From JADCCX01 sp031431475 (lineage in GTDB: Bacteria; Pseudomonadota; Alphaproteobacteria; Rhizobiales; Beijerinckiaceae): DNA of 58,605 nucleotides. Shown piece after piece: positions 25,180 to 33,044 of the stretch; within the stretch, counting starts at the first letter, position 1; each line of letters opens with the position of its first letter. The DNA is taken from the NCBI GenBank assembly GCA_031431475.1, contig JANPDL010000020.1, forward strand, positions 1 to 58,605. The letters are read 5' to 3'. The position numbers were made by a program, and so were the translations under genes. The notes beneath the pieces are model-generated. The model searched no databases, had not been told where the DNA came from, and saw nothing but the letters and a program-made list of their open reading frames with translations.

Positions 25180-25254
25180 TTACGCCCGTTTGTCGAAGGC
25201 GATGACCTTCGCGCCATCGCGCAACCCGTCGAGATGATCCGCCAGCCCCGCCAT
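25180..25254 (-). CDS. Possible 24-residue ORF coupled to the antitoxin stop
   Basis: ATG 25254 overlaps the antitoxin stop (TGATG) and is followed by 24 codons, MAGLADHLDGLRDGAKVIAF and DKRA, then TAA. The codons are GC-rich like the host genes rather than AT-rich like the next gene. It may be the start or end of a gene truncated by insertion of the unknown gene downstream, or simply chance. Confidence 0.25.
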   Translation of the reverse strand: MAGLADHLDGLRDGAKVIAFDKRA

Positions 25255-25538
25255 CAGCCCGACACAACCGCCAGCCGCACATTCAGCGCCCGCAGCACCG
25301 CACTGATAGTTTCAAACCGGGGATGCGCGCCCGGCGACAGCGCCTTGTAGAGGCTTTCGCGGCCAAGCCCGGCATCCTTGGCGACCTGCGTCATCCCCTT
25401 GGCCTTGGCGACATGGGAAATGGCGGCCAGCAGCACATCGGGGTTTGCATCCTGAGACGCGGCTGTCAGGTATTCGGCAATCACCTCGTCGTTGTCGAGA
25501 TAGTCAGAGATATCGAATGGCGCATAGGTGACGGTCAT
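25254..25538 (-). CDS. HI1420-family antitoxin (helix-turn-helix)
   Basis: The 94-residue protein has the layout of the addiction-module antidote family typified by HI1420: MTVTYAPFDISDYLDNDEVI at the N-terminus, then a helix-turn-helix AKAKGMTQVAKDAGLGRESL (about 45-64), and YKALSPGAHPRFETISAVL. It would neutralise the toxin and, with it, repress their promoter. The start at 25538 overlaps the toxin stop (ATGA); longer in-frame starts back to 25721 lie inside the toxin gene and are rejected. The gene order toxin-then-antitoxin is normal for this family. Confidence 0.85.
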   Translation of the reverse strand: MTVTYAPFDISDYLDNDEVIAEYLTAASQDANPDVLLAAISHVAKAKGMTQVAKDAGLGRESLYKALSPGAHPRFETISAVLRALNVRLAVVSG

Positions 25539-25840
25539 GCTTCTGTTTCCTTCAATGCCTTCGCCAGTTCTTTCGCCCGTTTGATATCCCGCCGCTGCGA
25601 GGCCTTGTCGCCACCTGTCAGCAACAGATAGACGGTTGCACCCTTGCGGATGAAATACATCCGGTATCCGGGTCCATGATGAACCCGCATTTCCGAAACA
25701 CCTTCGCCAACCGCCTCGCAATCGCCGAAATTGCCAAGGGCTGCACTGGCCAGTCTGGCCAGGATGCGCGCCTTGGCTTTTTGATCAGACAGTGATGCCA
25801 GCCACCCGTCAAACAGCGATGAACGAACAAGCGTGAACAT
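25535..25840 (-). CDS. HI1419/RelE-HigB-family toxin
   Basis: The 101-residue protein matches the phage-derived Gp49/HigB-like killer-protein family. Visible features are SLFDGWLASLSDQKAKARIL at the N-terminus, RVHYGPGYR-type spacing (here RVHHGPGYRMYF near residues 55-66), and the C-terminal block LLLTGGDKASQRRDIKRAK. Members are usually ribosome-dependent mRNA interferases. It overlaps the antitoxin by four bases. A consensus promoter with a palindromic operator lies immediately upstream. A degenerate second copy of this gene is at 23423-23746. Confidence 0.87.
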   Translation of the reverse strand: MFTLVRSSLFDGWLASLSDQKAKARILARLASAALGNFGDCEAVGEGVSEMRVHHGPGYRMYFIRKGATVYLLLTGGDKASQRRDIKRAKELAKALKETEA

Positions 25841-25845
25841 GGGTA

Positions 25846-25874
25846 ACTGTATCCGAACGAATACGAATTGTCAA
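25846..25874 (-). promoter_or_regulatory. Toxin-antitoxin promoter and operator
   Basis: On the minus strand TTGACA (25869-25874), a 17-base spacer and TACAGT (25846-25851) form a near-consensus sigma-70 promoter. The spacer is largely a palindrome, GTATCCGAACGAATAC (25849-25864), with only one mismatched pair and an unpaired centre; it is a natural operator for the antitoxin. The -10 box ends five bases before the toxin ATG (25840), so the transcript would be leaderless or nearly so. Confidence 0.7.
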
Positions 25875-25937
25875 AGTTGATCACTGACGACTGCCTGCCA
25901 GTGCATCTTGGGTTGCGAACGTCTCTGAATGATTCTG

Positions 25938-26014
25938 TGGCGTCCCGGACAGGACTCGAACCTGTTACCTCAAGTTTAGGAAACTTGCGCTCTATCCTGA
26001 TGAGCTACCGGGAC
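25938..26014 (-). tRNA. tRNA-Arg(CCT)
   Basis: The 77-base minus-strand sequence folds into a cloverleaf. The acceptor stem is GTCCCGG (5') with CCGGGAC (3'), followed by discriminator G and an encoded CCA. The anticodon stem CAAGT/ACTTG encloses TTCCTAA, giving anticodon CCT for arginine AGG codons. The T arm ACAGGTTCGAGTCCTGT is canonical. Its 3' end faces the 23.4-25.9 kb island. Confidence 0.96.
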
Positions 26015-26064
26015 TAACCACGCGAAAGCGTGTAGCATAAGCCTTTCCGCCGGGGAATATCGGG

Positions 26065-26781
26065 ATGCAGGCTTTTGGTGCAGGATTGCTGCGGGCGGGC
26101 GCTTATGTGGCGGCCTGTGTGCTGATGCCTGCCGCGCTACACGCCACCGATTGCGGACCGGCCAGCCTTGAGACAACCGTGCTGGAGCGCGTGACGCCGG
26201 AGGGCGAACTTATCCTGCGGGATTCGCGCAGGATACGGCTTGCGGGCCTGCATCTGGGAAGTGTGAACGCGGATCATTGGCCCAGAGCGGGCGAGACCAT
26301 TGCCATTGGCCTGCTGAGCGACGGGAAAGACCGCTGGTCGCGTCTTCCTGCGATGGTTTTTACGGTTGCCGAGGGCCAGCCGCCGCAATGGCTGCAACAG
26401 CGGTTGATCGAGCGCGGTGCCGCGCTTGTACGGCCCGAGGCTGATCTGGACGGATGCTGGCCCATGCTCACGCAGGCCGAGGCCAAGGCTGAGGCGGCGT
26501 TGCCCAAACCAGCTGCCGAACCCGGACGGTTCGCCCGCATCAGCGGCCGCGTCCAGAGGGTGGGCGACGGACGCAGCGCCCATTTCATCAACCTGTACGA
26601 CCGGTCGGGCGAGCGCGTCACCGGGTTGGTCCTGAAGCGCAATCTGAAGCGTTTCAAGGATGCAGGCGTTGACGTGACGCAGCTTCGTGGTCAATTCATC
26701 CGCATCAGAGGCATCCGGAGCGCCACGAATGCGACCGTGATTCCCCTGACACAGGTGGAACAGATCGAGATAGTGCGTTGA
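26065..26781 (+). CDS. Secreted SNase/OB-fold-like protein
   Basis: The 238-residue product has an N-terminal signal segment (about residues 5-27, ending LHATDC). The next part, LILRDSRRIRLAGLHLGS, resembles the start of thermonuclease (SNase) domains. A C-terminal OB-like part (ISGRVQRVGDGRSAHFINLY) follows. The arginine and glutamate catalytic residues of active nucleases are not evident, so a degenerate or non-nuclease role is likely. It is paired with an M48 protease by a TTGA overlap at 26778. The pair is likely to act in the periplasm. Confidence 0.6.
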   Translation: MQAFGAGLLRAGAYVAACVLMPAALHATDCGPASLETTVLERVTPEGELILRDSRRIRLAGLHLGSVNADHWPRAGETIAIGLLSDGKDRWSRLPAMVFTVAEGQPPQWLQQRLIERGAALVRPEADLDGCWPMLTQAEAKAEAALPKPAAEPGRFARISGRVQRVGDGRSAHFINLYDRSGERVTGLVLKRNLKRFKDAGVDVTQLRGQFIRIRGIRSATNATVIPLTQVEQIEIVR

Positions 26782-28283
26782 TCCCTGAGAATACCACGGC
26801 TGGAAGAACGCGGCTGATCGCCCGGAGTTTGCTGGCTTCGGCGGTGATGGCGCTGACGGCTTGCGTCAATCCGCTGAGCACCGAGGATGGCAGAACGACG
26901 CCTGCCGACAAGGCCTCGATCATCCTGCCGCCCGCCCCGCCTCGCACCACGGCGCTGGATGCTGCTTCAGCGCGCGAGCACCAGCGTTTGGTGGCGGCGT
27001 TTGGCGGAGAATACCGCGCACCTCAGGCACAATCGCTGCTGAATGATATTATTGGTCGCTTGAGCCAGGCGACGGAGCGTCCATCCGAGCGCTACCAGGT
27101 CACGGTGCTGAATTCGCCTGTGGTGAACGCCTTCGCCCTCCCTAACGGCAATATCTATATCACCCGCGGCATTCTGGTGCTGGCCAACGACACATCGGAG
27201 ATTGCCTCCGTGCTCGCCCACGAAATGGCGCATGTCATCACGCGCCATGCGGTGGACCGGCAAGAGCTTGAACGAACCGCCACTCTGGTCAACCGCGTGC
27301 GCACCGATGTGCTGCAGGATGCCGCCGCCGCGCGCACCATGAACGTGCAGGGCCGCGTGGCCATTGCCAGCTTCTCTCGCCAGCAGGAACTGGAAGCAGA
27401 TGCGCTCTCGGTCCGCATCATTGCAAGGGCAGGATTTGATCCCTACGGAGCGACGCGGTTTCTGGATTCTCTGGGCCGCACCACCGCCATCCGCGCTGCG
27501 CTGCTGGGCGTGAACCCCAATGCGCAGAACATGGACATCACGGCGACGCATCCCGCTGCGCCCGAACGCATCCAGCTGGCCACACTGGCGGCGCGACAGA
27601 TTGGCGCACCCGGAATGGGCGAGGCGGAGCGCAATCGTTATCTCCTCGCGGTGCAGGGCGTGACGGTGGCGGATGACTCAGCGCAAGGCTTCGTGCGCGG
27701 CACTACCTTCAGCCACCCCAAACTGGGCATCACCTTCACTGCACCCGAAGGCTTCGTCATCGAAAACAGCAAAGAGGCTGTTGTCGGTTTCTCACCCGAA
27801 GGCGGCAAGGCGATGCGCTTCGATCAGGTCAAGATCGATGCTTCTGCCAATCTGGAAACCTATGTCGGCAGCGGCCTGATCGAGGGTGCGGCAGCCAGCA
27901 ATATCGAGGCGCTCAGCATCGGTGGGCAACCTGCCGCCACCAGCGTCTCGAAAAGTGACGGCTGGACCTATCGCATCTTTGCGATCCGCAGCGGCAGCAT
28001 GACATACCGCCTGACCTATGCGGCACGCGAGATGACGTCTGCGCTCGATACGCAGTTCCGGCAATCCGCCGAAACCTTCCGCCGTCTCACCCCGCAGGAG
28101 AGTTCAAAGCTGAAACCGCTTCGCATCGCACTGGTGACGGCGAGCGCTGCGGATACGGCCGAAACGCTGTCGGCACGCATGGCCAGCGACGAGCCCAAGC
28201 TAGAGCGTTTCCGGGTGCTCAACGGCTTACAAGTCTCTGATCGCATCTTTGCCGGGCAGCGCTACAAGCTTGTGGCGGATTGA
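26778..28283 (+). CDS. M48-family metalloprotease (BepA-like), lipoprotein
   Basis: The 501-residue protein has a lipoprotein-type signal (ASAVMALTAC, Cys about residue 29) and the zinc motif HEMAH at residues 148-152. A third ligand is in RQQELEADALSVRI near 200. The C-terminal part, ending RFRVLNGLQVSDRIFAGQRY, resembles a LysM-like cell-wall-binding segment. Members of this group degrade or repair misassembled outer-membrane proteins, or act on envelope substrates. The TTG start at 26778 overlaps the stop of the upstream gene. It is probably a periplasmic, lipid-anchored quality-control protease. Confidence 0.85.
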   Translation: MIPENTTAGRTRLIARSLLASAVMALTACVNPLSTEDGRTTPADKASIILPPAPPRTTALDAASAREHQRLVAAFGGEYRAPQAQSLLNDIIGRLSQATERPSERYQVTVLNSPVVNAFALPNGNIYITRGILVLANDTSEIASVLAHEMAHVITRHAVDRQELERTATLVNRVRTDVLQDAAAARTMNVQGRVAIASFSRQQELEADALSVRIIARAGFDPYGATRFLDSLGRTTAIRAALLGVNPNAQNMDITATHPAAPERIQLATLAARQIGAPGMGEAERNRYLLAVQGVTVADDSAQGFVRGTTFSHPKLGITFTAPEGFVIENSKEAVVGFSPEGGKAMRFDQVKIDASANLETYVGSGLIEGAAASNIEALSIGGQPAATSVSKSDGWTYRIFAIRSGSMTYRLTYAAREMTSALDTQFRQSAETFRRLTPQESSKLKPLRIALVTASAADTAETLSARMASDEPKLERFRVLNGLQVSDRIFAGQRYKLVAD

Positions 28284-28325
28284 CACCCCTTGACCGCAGC
28301 GCTGTTGCCGCGTGACATTGTGGCA

Positions 28326-29099
28326 ATGACAGCCATCCCCGCCGTATCACTCAGCAATATCCGCAAGCGTTTCGGGGCCAACGAGGTGTTGAAAGGTGTT
28401 TCGCTTGAGGCGCAGGACGGTGATGTCATCGCCATCATCGGCTCGTCTGGCTCCGGCAAATCGACGCTGTTGCGCTGCATCAACATGCTGGAAACGCCGG
28501 ATGAGGGCGACGTCGCCGTGGCAGGTGAGATTATCGCACTTCGGCCAGCCAAGGCAGGTGGTCGCGAACCGGCGGATCGCCACCAGCTTGACCGCATCCG
28601 CACATCGCTTGGCATGGTGTTCCAGAGCTTCAATCTCTGGTCGCACCTGACCATCCTCGAAAATGTCATCGAAGCGCCCATTCATGTGCAAAAGCGCCCG
28701 CGGGCCGAGGCCATCGCCGAGGGCAAGGCGCTGCTCGCCAAAGTGGGGATCGCGGAAAAGATCGACGCCTATCCCTCGCAGATCTCCGGCGGCCAGCAGC
28801 AACGCGCCGCCATCGCCCGGGCACTCGCCATGCGGCCGAGGGTGATGCTCTTCGATGAGCCGACCTCCGCGCTGGACCCGGAACTGGTGGGAGAGGTGCT
28901 GCGCGTCATCAAGGCTTTGGCCGAAGAGGGCCGCACGATGCTGCTGGTGACGCATGAAATGGGATTCGCCCGCGAAGTGGCGAATCGCGTCATTTTCCTG
29001 CATCAGGGCATGATCGAAGAGGATGGCACGCCCACACAGGTGTTCGGCAATCCGAAGTCGGAGCGCTGCCGGCAGTTTCTGGCCAGCCAGCTGAGGTGA
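28326..29099 (+). CDS. ABC transporter ATP-binding protein, polar/basic amino acid type
   Basis: This is the ATPase of a HisP/OccP-type importer. Walker A is GSSGSGKST near residue 40, with signature SGGQQQRAAIARALAM near 160 and Walker B VMLFDEPTSALDP near 182. An unusual insertion KAGGREPADRHQLDRIR before the Q-loop is typical of the lysine/arginine/ornithine branch. The matching binding protein and permeases are at 30667-33043, separated by two genes. I favour ATG 28326; a TTG at 28290 would add 12 residues. It is followed by an overlapping gene at 29102. Confidence 0.9.
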   Translation: MTAIPAVSLSNIRKRFGANEVLKGVSLEAQDGDVIAIIGSSGSGKSTLLRCINMLETPDEGDVAVAGEIIALRPAKAGGREPADRHQLDRIRTSLGMVFQSFNLWSHLTILENVIEAPIHVQKRPRAEAIAEGKALLAKVGIAEKIDAYPSQISGGQQQRAAIARALAMRPRVMLFDEPTSALDPELVGEVLRVIKALAEEGRTMLLVTHEMGFAREVANRVIFLHQGMIEEDGTPTQVFGNPKSERCRQFLASQLR

Positions 29100-29101
29100 C
29101 C

Positions 29102-29710
29102 ATGACCGACATCACCACCATCGCCGAGCTTGAGGCGCTCTACGCGCCCGTCAATCCGGTCGCCATCCTGAAAGAACTCGACCACGTCAACGCGCCGTAT
29201 GCCAAATTCATCGAGGCCGCGCCCTTCGTGATCATCTCGACGGCAGGTCCCGAGGGTCTGGATTGCTCCCCACGTGGCGATCCCGCAGGCTTCGTGCGCG
29301 TTGCTGATCCCAAAACCCTTCTGATCCCGGACAGGCGTGGCAACAACCGGGTGGATTCTTTGCGCAACATTGTCCGCGATCCGCGCATTGCCCTGCTGTT
29401 CATGATCCCTGGCATCGGCAACACCATGCGGGTCAATGGCCGCGCCACGCTGACAACGGACAAGGCGTTGTGCGACAGTTTCGCCATGCGTGGTATTCCA
29501 CCGCTGTGTGTCATCAAGGTGAGCGTTGAGAGCGCCTATCCGCAATGCCAGAAGGCGCTGGCCCGCTCAAAACTGTGGGATCACGCAACGCAAGTCCCAA
29601 GGGATAGTCTGCCTTCCCTCGGTGACATGATGAAAGCGATCGATCCAGCGTTCGATGCTGTCACCTACGAATCGGACTATCCGGCACGCATGGAGCGGAC
29701 GATCTATTGA
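29102..29710 (+). CDS. Pyridoxamine 5'-phosphate oxidase-like flavin-binding protein
   Basis: The 202-residue protein has the split-barrel fold expected of the PPOX/FMN-binding family, of the MSMEG_1061 type. Visible pieces are FVIISTAGPEGLDCSPRGDP near residues 42-61 and LLIPDRRGNNRVDSLRNI near 75-92. These proteins bind flavin or related cofactors and reduce small molecules; the substrate here is unknown. The ATG lies three bases after the upstream stop and the end overlaps the DUF817 gene (TTGA), so it is embedded in the ABC transporter operon. Confidence 0.8.
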   Translation: MTDITTIAELEALYAPVNPVAILKELDHVNAPYAKFIEAAPFVIISTAGPEGLDCSPRGDPAGFVRVADPKTLLIPDRRGNNRVDSLRNIVRDPRIALLFMIPGIGNTMRVNGRATLTTDKALCDSFAMRGIPPLCVIKVSVESAYPQCQKALARSKLWDHATQVPRDSLPSLGDMMKAIDPAFDAVTYESDYPARMERTIY

Positions 29711-30591
29711 ACGACAGTCCGGGAACATCTGAGCCCACAGCGGGGCATCCTGGCTGGACGCCGGTCGAGCACCGCTTGGCCGTTCTGCTCAAGCCGCGCC
29801 TTCCGGTTTTCGCCTACGAATTCATCGCCTTCGGGCTCAAGATGGCCTGGGCATCACTGTATGCGGGGCTCATGCTCGCGCTACTGATCGGCTCAAAGCT
29901 GATCTGGCAGCCGGACTGGCCGCTGGCACGGTATGACTTCCTGTTGGCCTCAGCCATCATCATTCAGGCGGCGCTCCTGCTGCTTCGGCTTGAGACTCCG
30001 AAGGAAGCACTGGTCATTTTCATCTTTCACGTGGTCGGTACAGTGATGGAACTGTTCAAGACAAAGATGGGGTCATGGACATATCCCGAGCCATCTCTGT
30101 TGCGCATCGACGGCGTACCCCTGTTCACCGGGTTTCTCTATGCGACCGTGGGCTCTTTCATGGCCCGTTCGATCCGATTGTTTGACATGCGTTTCACGCG
30201 CCATCCGCCATTCTGGCTGACGGCCATTCTGGCTATCGCTATCTATATCAATTTTTTCAGCCATCACTTCATTCCGGACGCACGCTATCTCCTGTTCGCA
30301 GTGACCCTCGTTCTTTATGGCCGGACCATGATCCATTTCCGTCCGGCTGATCGCGTGTTCCGTATGCCGCTCTTCATTGCAGCATTTTTGACCGCGCTGT
30401 TCCTCTGGATTGCCGAGAATATCGGAACATTGACGGGGACATGGCTCTACGCAGGCCAAAAAGGCTGGCAGCTGGTGTCACTCGGCAAGCTCGGCTCATG
30501 GTACCTGCTGCTGTATTTGTCCTTCGTCCTCGTGACCCTTGTGCACCATCCGCGAGACATTGAGCCAGCAGGGCCTTCCCATTCGGCATGA
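29707..30591 (+). CDS. DUF817-family membrane protein
   Basis: The 294-residue protein has about eight membrane helices and the DUF817 features FYEF-like start (PVFAYEFIAFGLKMAW, about 33-48), GTVMELFKTKMGSWTYPEP and FSHHFIPDARYLLF. The family has no assigned function. It starts with TTG overlapping the stop of the PPOX-like gene. Its place between the ATPase and the binding protein of an amino acid importer is unusual and may mean only shared transcription. Confidence 0.82.
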   Translation: MNDSPGTSEPTAGHPGWTPVEHRLAVLLKPRLPVFAYEFIAFGLKMAWASLYAGLMLALLIGSKLIWQPDWPLARYDFLLASAIIIQAALLLLRLETPKEALVIFIFHVVGTVMELFKTKMGSWTYPEPSLLRIDGVPLFTGFLYATVGSFMARSIRLFDMRFTRHPPFWLTAILAIAIYINFFSHHFIPDARYLLFAVTLVLYGRTMIHFRPADRVFRMPLFIAAFLTALFLWIAENIGTLTGTWLYAGQKGWQLVSLGKLGSWYLLLYLSFVLVTLVHHPRDIEPAGPSHSA

Positions 30592-30666
30592 AGCCTGCTT
30601 CACTCTAGGCCGAAGGCGTCAATCCGCCATCGACGCCAGAACCTTCAAGCTTTCGGGAGAATGATC

Positions 30667-31518
30667 ATGAAGATACTCAAGCTCGCATTCGCCGCCGCCA
30701 CTGCGATCAGCCTCACCCTTACGGCAGGGGCAGCGCTGGCCCAGAACCGCAAGGTCAAGATAGCCACTGAGGGAGCCTATGCGCCGTGGAACTTCACCAA
30801 TGCCGCGGGCAAGCTCGAAGGCTTCGAGATCGAACTTGCAGCGGACCTTTGCAAGCGTGCCAGCCTCGATTGCGAGATGGTGGCGCAGGACTGGGATGGC
30901 ATCATCCCCTCGCTCACCGCCAAGAAATACGATGCCATCATGGCGGGCATGAACATCACGGACAAGCGCCTGGAGGTGATGAACTTCACGCAGGCCTATG
31001 CTGCCGGTCCCCATGGCATGATGGCGCTGAAAGGCGCGAAATTCAGCGCCGCCATGCCGACCGGTAAGTTCAATCTGACCACGGGCAAGGCAGATGCTGA
31101 CAAGGCCATCGAGGCGATCAAGGCCGCCGTGAAGGGCAAGATCATCGGCGTACAGGTGTCCACCACCAACGCCAATTTCGTGAATGAGTATCTCAAGGGC
31201 TCGGCTGCAGAAGTCCGCGAGTACAAGACCACGGAACAGCATGATCTTGATCTTGCGGCAGGCCGCGTCGATCTGCTCTTCGCTGCCCATTCCGCCTTTG
31301 CCGCCACCATGGCAGCCCCAACAGGCAAGGACATGGAGATCGTCGGACCCGCACTCAACGGTGGCATTCTGGGTCGTGGCGTGGCTGTTGCCATCCGCAA
31401 GGAAGACAACGATCTGCGCGAGGCCTTCGACAAGGCCATCGCCGCTGCCAAGGCGGACGGCACTGTCGCAACACTGACCAAGAAGTGGTTCAAGATCGAC
31501 ATGACCCCGCAGTCCTGA
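30667..31518 (+). CDS. ABC transporter substrate-binding protein, Lys/Arg/ornithine type
   Basis: The 283-residue protein has a clear signal peptide (MKILKLAFAAATAISLTLTA, cleaved after ALA near residue 23). The family 3 solute-binding fold follows: KIATEGAYAPWNF, GFEIELAADLCKRASLDCEM and GIIPSLTAKKYDAIMAGMNI. The pattern is that of LAO/HisJ/nopaline-binding proteins. I chose ATG 30667 because GGGAG lies 7 bases before it; the first ATG (30661) is too close to that site. It pairs with permeases 31545 and 32309 and, functionally, with the ureohydrolase at 33045. Confidence 0.9.
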   Translation: MKILKLAFAAATAISLTLTAGAALAQNRKVKIATEGAYAPWNFTNAAGKLEGFEIELAADLCKRASLDCEMVAQDWDGIIPSLTAKKYDAIMAGMNITDKRLEVMNFTQAYAAGPHGMMALKGAKFSAAMPTGKFNLTTGKADADKAIEAIKAAVKGKIIGVQVSTTNANFVNEYLKGSAAEVREYKTTEQHDLDLAAGRVDLLFAAHSAFAATMAAPTGKDMEIVGPALNGGILGRGVAVAIRKEDNDLREAFDKAIAAAKADGTVATLTKKWFKIDMTPQS

Positions 31519-31544
31519 GGCCATAAGGGCGCAGGAGGCACGAT

Positions 31545-32309
31545 ATGCTGTCCCTCCTCGCCTGGGGCCCGACGGGCTGGCTGGATGAACTGACCTTCGC
31601 CACTGGTCTCACTCTGCTTGTGGCGCTGGCGGGCTTTGCCGTTGGAACGATGTTCGGGACGCTCGCGGCAGCCGCCAAACTATCCCGGTCTCGGCTCGCC
31701 CGGGGTGCGGCAGATGTCTACACGACTGTGCTGCGCGGCGTGCCGGATCTGCTCGTTATCTATCTCTTCTATTTCGGCGGCAGCGCTGCCGTGACGGCAA
31801 TTGCCGGGTTCTTCGGCGCGACGGGTTTTGTCGGCATGCCGGCGTTCCTGACAGCGGCGCTCGCCATCGGTCTCGTGAACGGAGCCTACCAGACCGAAGT
31901 GCTGCGCGGGGCCTATCTTGCGATTTCCAGGGGCGAACTCGAAGCCGCGACGGCCTGCGGCATGAACGGCTTCACCAAATTGCGCCGCATCATCGTTCCG
32001 CAGGTGTTGCGCTTTGCACTGCCCGGCCTCGGCAATGTCTGGCAACTCGTCCTCAAGGAAAGCGCACTCGTCGCCGTCATCGGCCTGACGGTGCATCTGC
32101 CATCCATCGACTTGTTCCAGCTTTTCACCCTGCCGGAGGTGCGGTTCAACGATCTCCTGAGGCAAGCCCATGTGGCGGCGGGCTCCACACGCGAACCCTT
32201 CATCTTCTATCTTGCCGCAGCCGGATTCTATCTGATCCTGACCACGCTCTCCTATGCCGTCTTCCAGAGTGCTGAAAAGCGTGCACTGGTCGGCATGCGG
32301 AGGGTGTGA
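31545..32309 (+). CDS. ABC transporter permease (HisQ-like)
   Basis: The 254-residue inner-membrane permease has the polar amino acid importer layout, with the coupling motif EAATACGMNGFTKLRRIIVP near residues 130-149. An early VLRGVPDLLVIYLFYF segment is typical of HisQ/OccQ. AGGAGG lies six bases before the ATG. It overlaps the next permease, so the two likely form a heterodimer. Confidence 0.9.
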   Translation: MLSLLAWGPTGWLDELTFATGLTLLVALAGFAVGTMFGTLAAAAKLSRSRLARGAADVYTTVLRGVPDLLVIYLFYFGGSAAVTAIAGFFGATGFVGMPAFLTAALAIGLVNGAYQTEVLRGAYLAISRGELEAATACGMNGFTKLRRIIVPQVLRFALPGLGNVWQLVLKESALVAVIGLTVHLPSIDLFQLFTLPEVRFNDLLRQAHVAAGSTREPFIFYLAAAGFYLILTTLSYAVFQSAEKRALVGMRRV

Positions 32310-33043
32310 TGGATTTCCCCTTCCTCTGGGCGACGTTTCTGCGGCTTCTGGCGGGCCTTCCGCTGACGCTGCAACTGGCCTTTATCTCCGTTGCCATCGG
32401 ACTTATTTTTGCGTTGCTACTGGGCTTCGCTATGCAATCCCGCCTCTGGCCGCTGGTCTGGCTGGCCAGAATCTATGTTTTCGTCTTCCGGGGTACGCCG
32501 CTGCTGGTGCAGGTCTTCCTGATCTATTACGGGCTCGGCCAGTTTCGCCCATTCCTGCAAGAGCTTGATCTTTGGTGGTTTTTTCGCAGCCCGTGGTATT
32601 GCGTGCTGCTGGCGCTGGTCATGAACACAGCAGCCTATGGCGCGGAAATCATCCGCGGGGGCCTGCAATCCGTGCCTGCCGCGCAAGTTGAAGCGGCGCG
32701 TGCCTTCGGCATGTCCGGGTTCACGCTCTATCGCCGCATCATCGGCCCCATCGCGCTGCGGCAGGCCTTGCCGGCCTACGGCAACGAGATCATCCTGATG
32801 GTGAAGGCGACAGCGCTGGGCAGCACGGTGACGCTGATGGAGATGACGGGCATCGCCCACAAGCTGATCTCTGAGACCTTCCGTGCCATCGAGATTTTCC
32901 TCGTGGCCGGTGCGATTTATCTCTTTCTCAACTTCGTGCTGACCCGCCTTATTGCCTGGGGGGAGCGCAAGATCGCTCCTGATCTCGCAGCACAGGAAAT
33001 GGCCCGGAACGACGTGCCGCTGAAAGCGGCGATGGTGCATTGA
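32309..33043 (+). CDS. ABC transporter permease (HisM-like)
   Basis: The second permease is 244 residues from ATG 32309 (or 245 from GTG 32306). It shows FVFRGTPLLVQVFLIYYGL near residues 53-71 and the coupling helix EAARAFGMSGFTLYRRIIGP near 128-147. It completes the importer with the ATPase at 28326. The next gene, an agmatinase homologue, starts two bases after its stop. Confidence 0.9.
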   Translation: MDFPFLWATFLRLLAGLPLTLQLAFISVAIGLIFALLLGFAMQSRLWPLVWLARIYVFVFRGTPLLVQVFLIYYGLGQFRPFLQELDLWWFFRSPWYCVLLALVMNTAAYGAEIIRGGLQSVPAAQVEAARAFGMSGFTLYRRIIGPIALRQALPAYGNEIILMVKATALGSTVTLMEMTGIAHKLISETFRAIEIFLVAGAIYLFLNFVLTRLIAWGERKIAPDLAAQEMARNDVPLKAAMVH

Positions 33044-33044
33044 C

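Noticed and set aside
30615..30637. Inverted repeat GGCGTC / GACGCC before the amino acid-binding protein gene
   Set aside because: The stem is only six bases with an eleven-base loop and there is no T-run, so neither a terminator nor an operator is supported.
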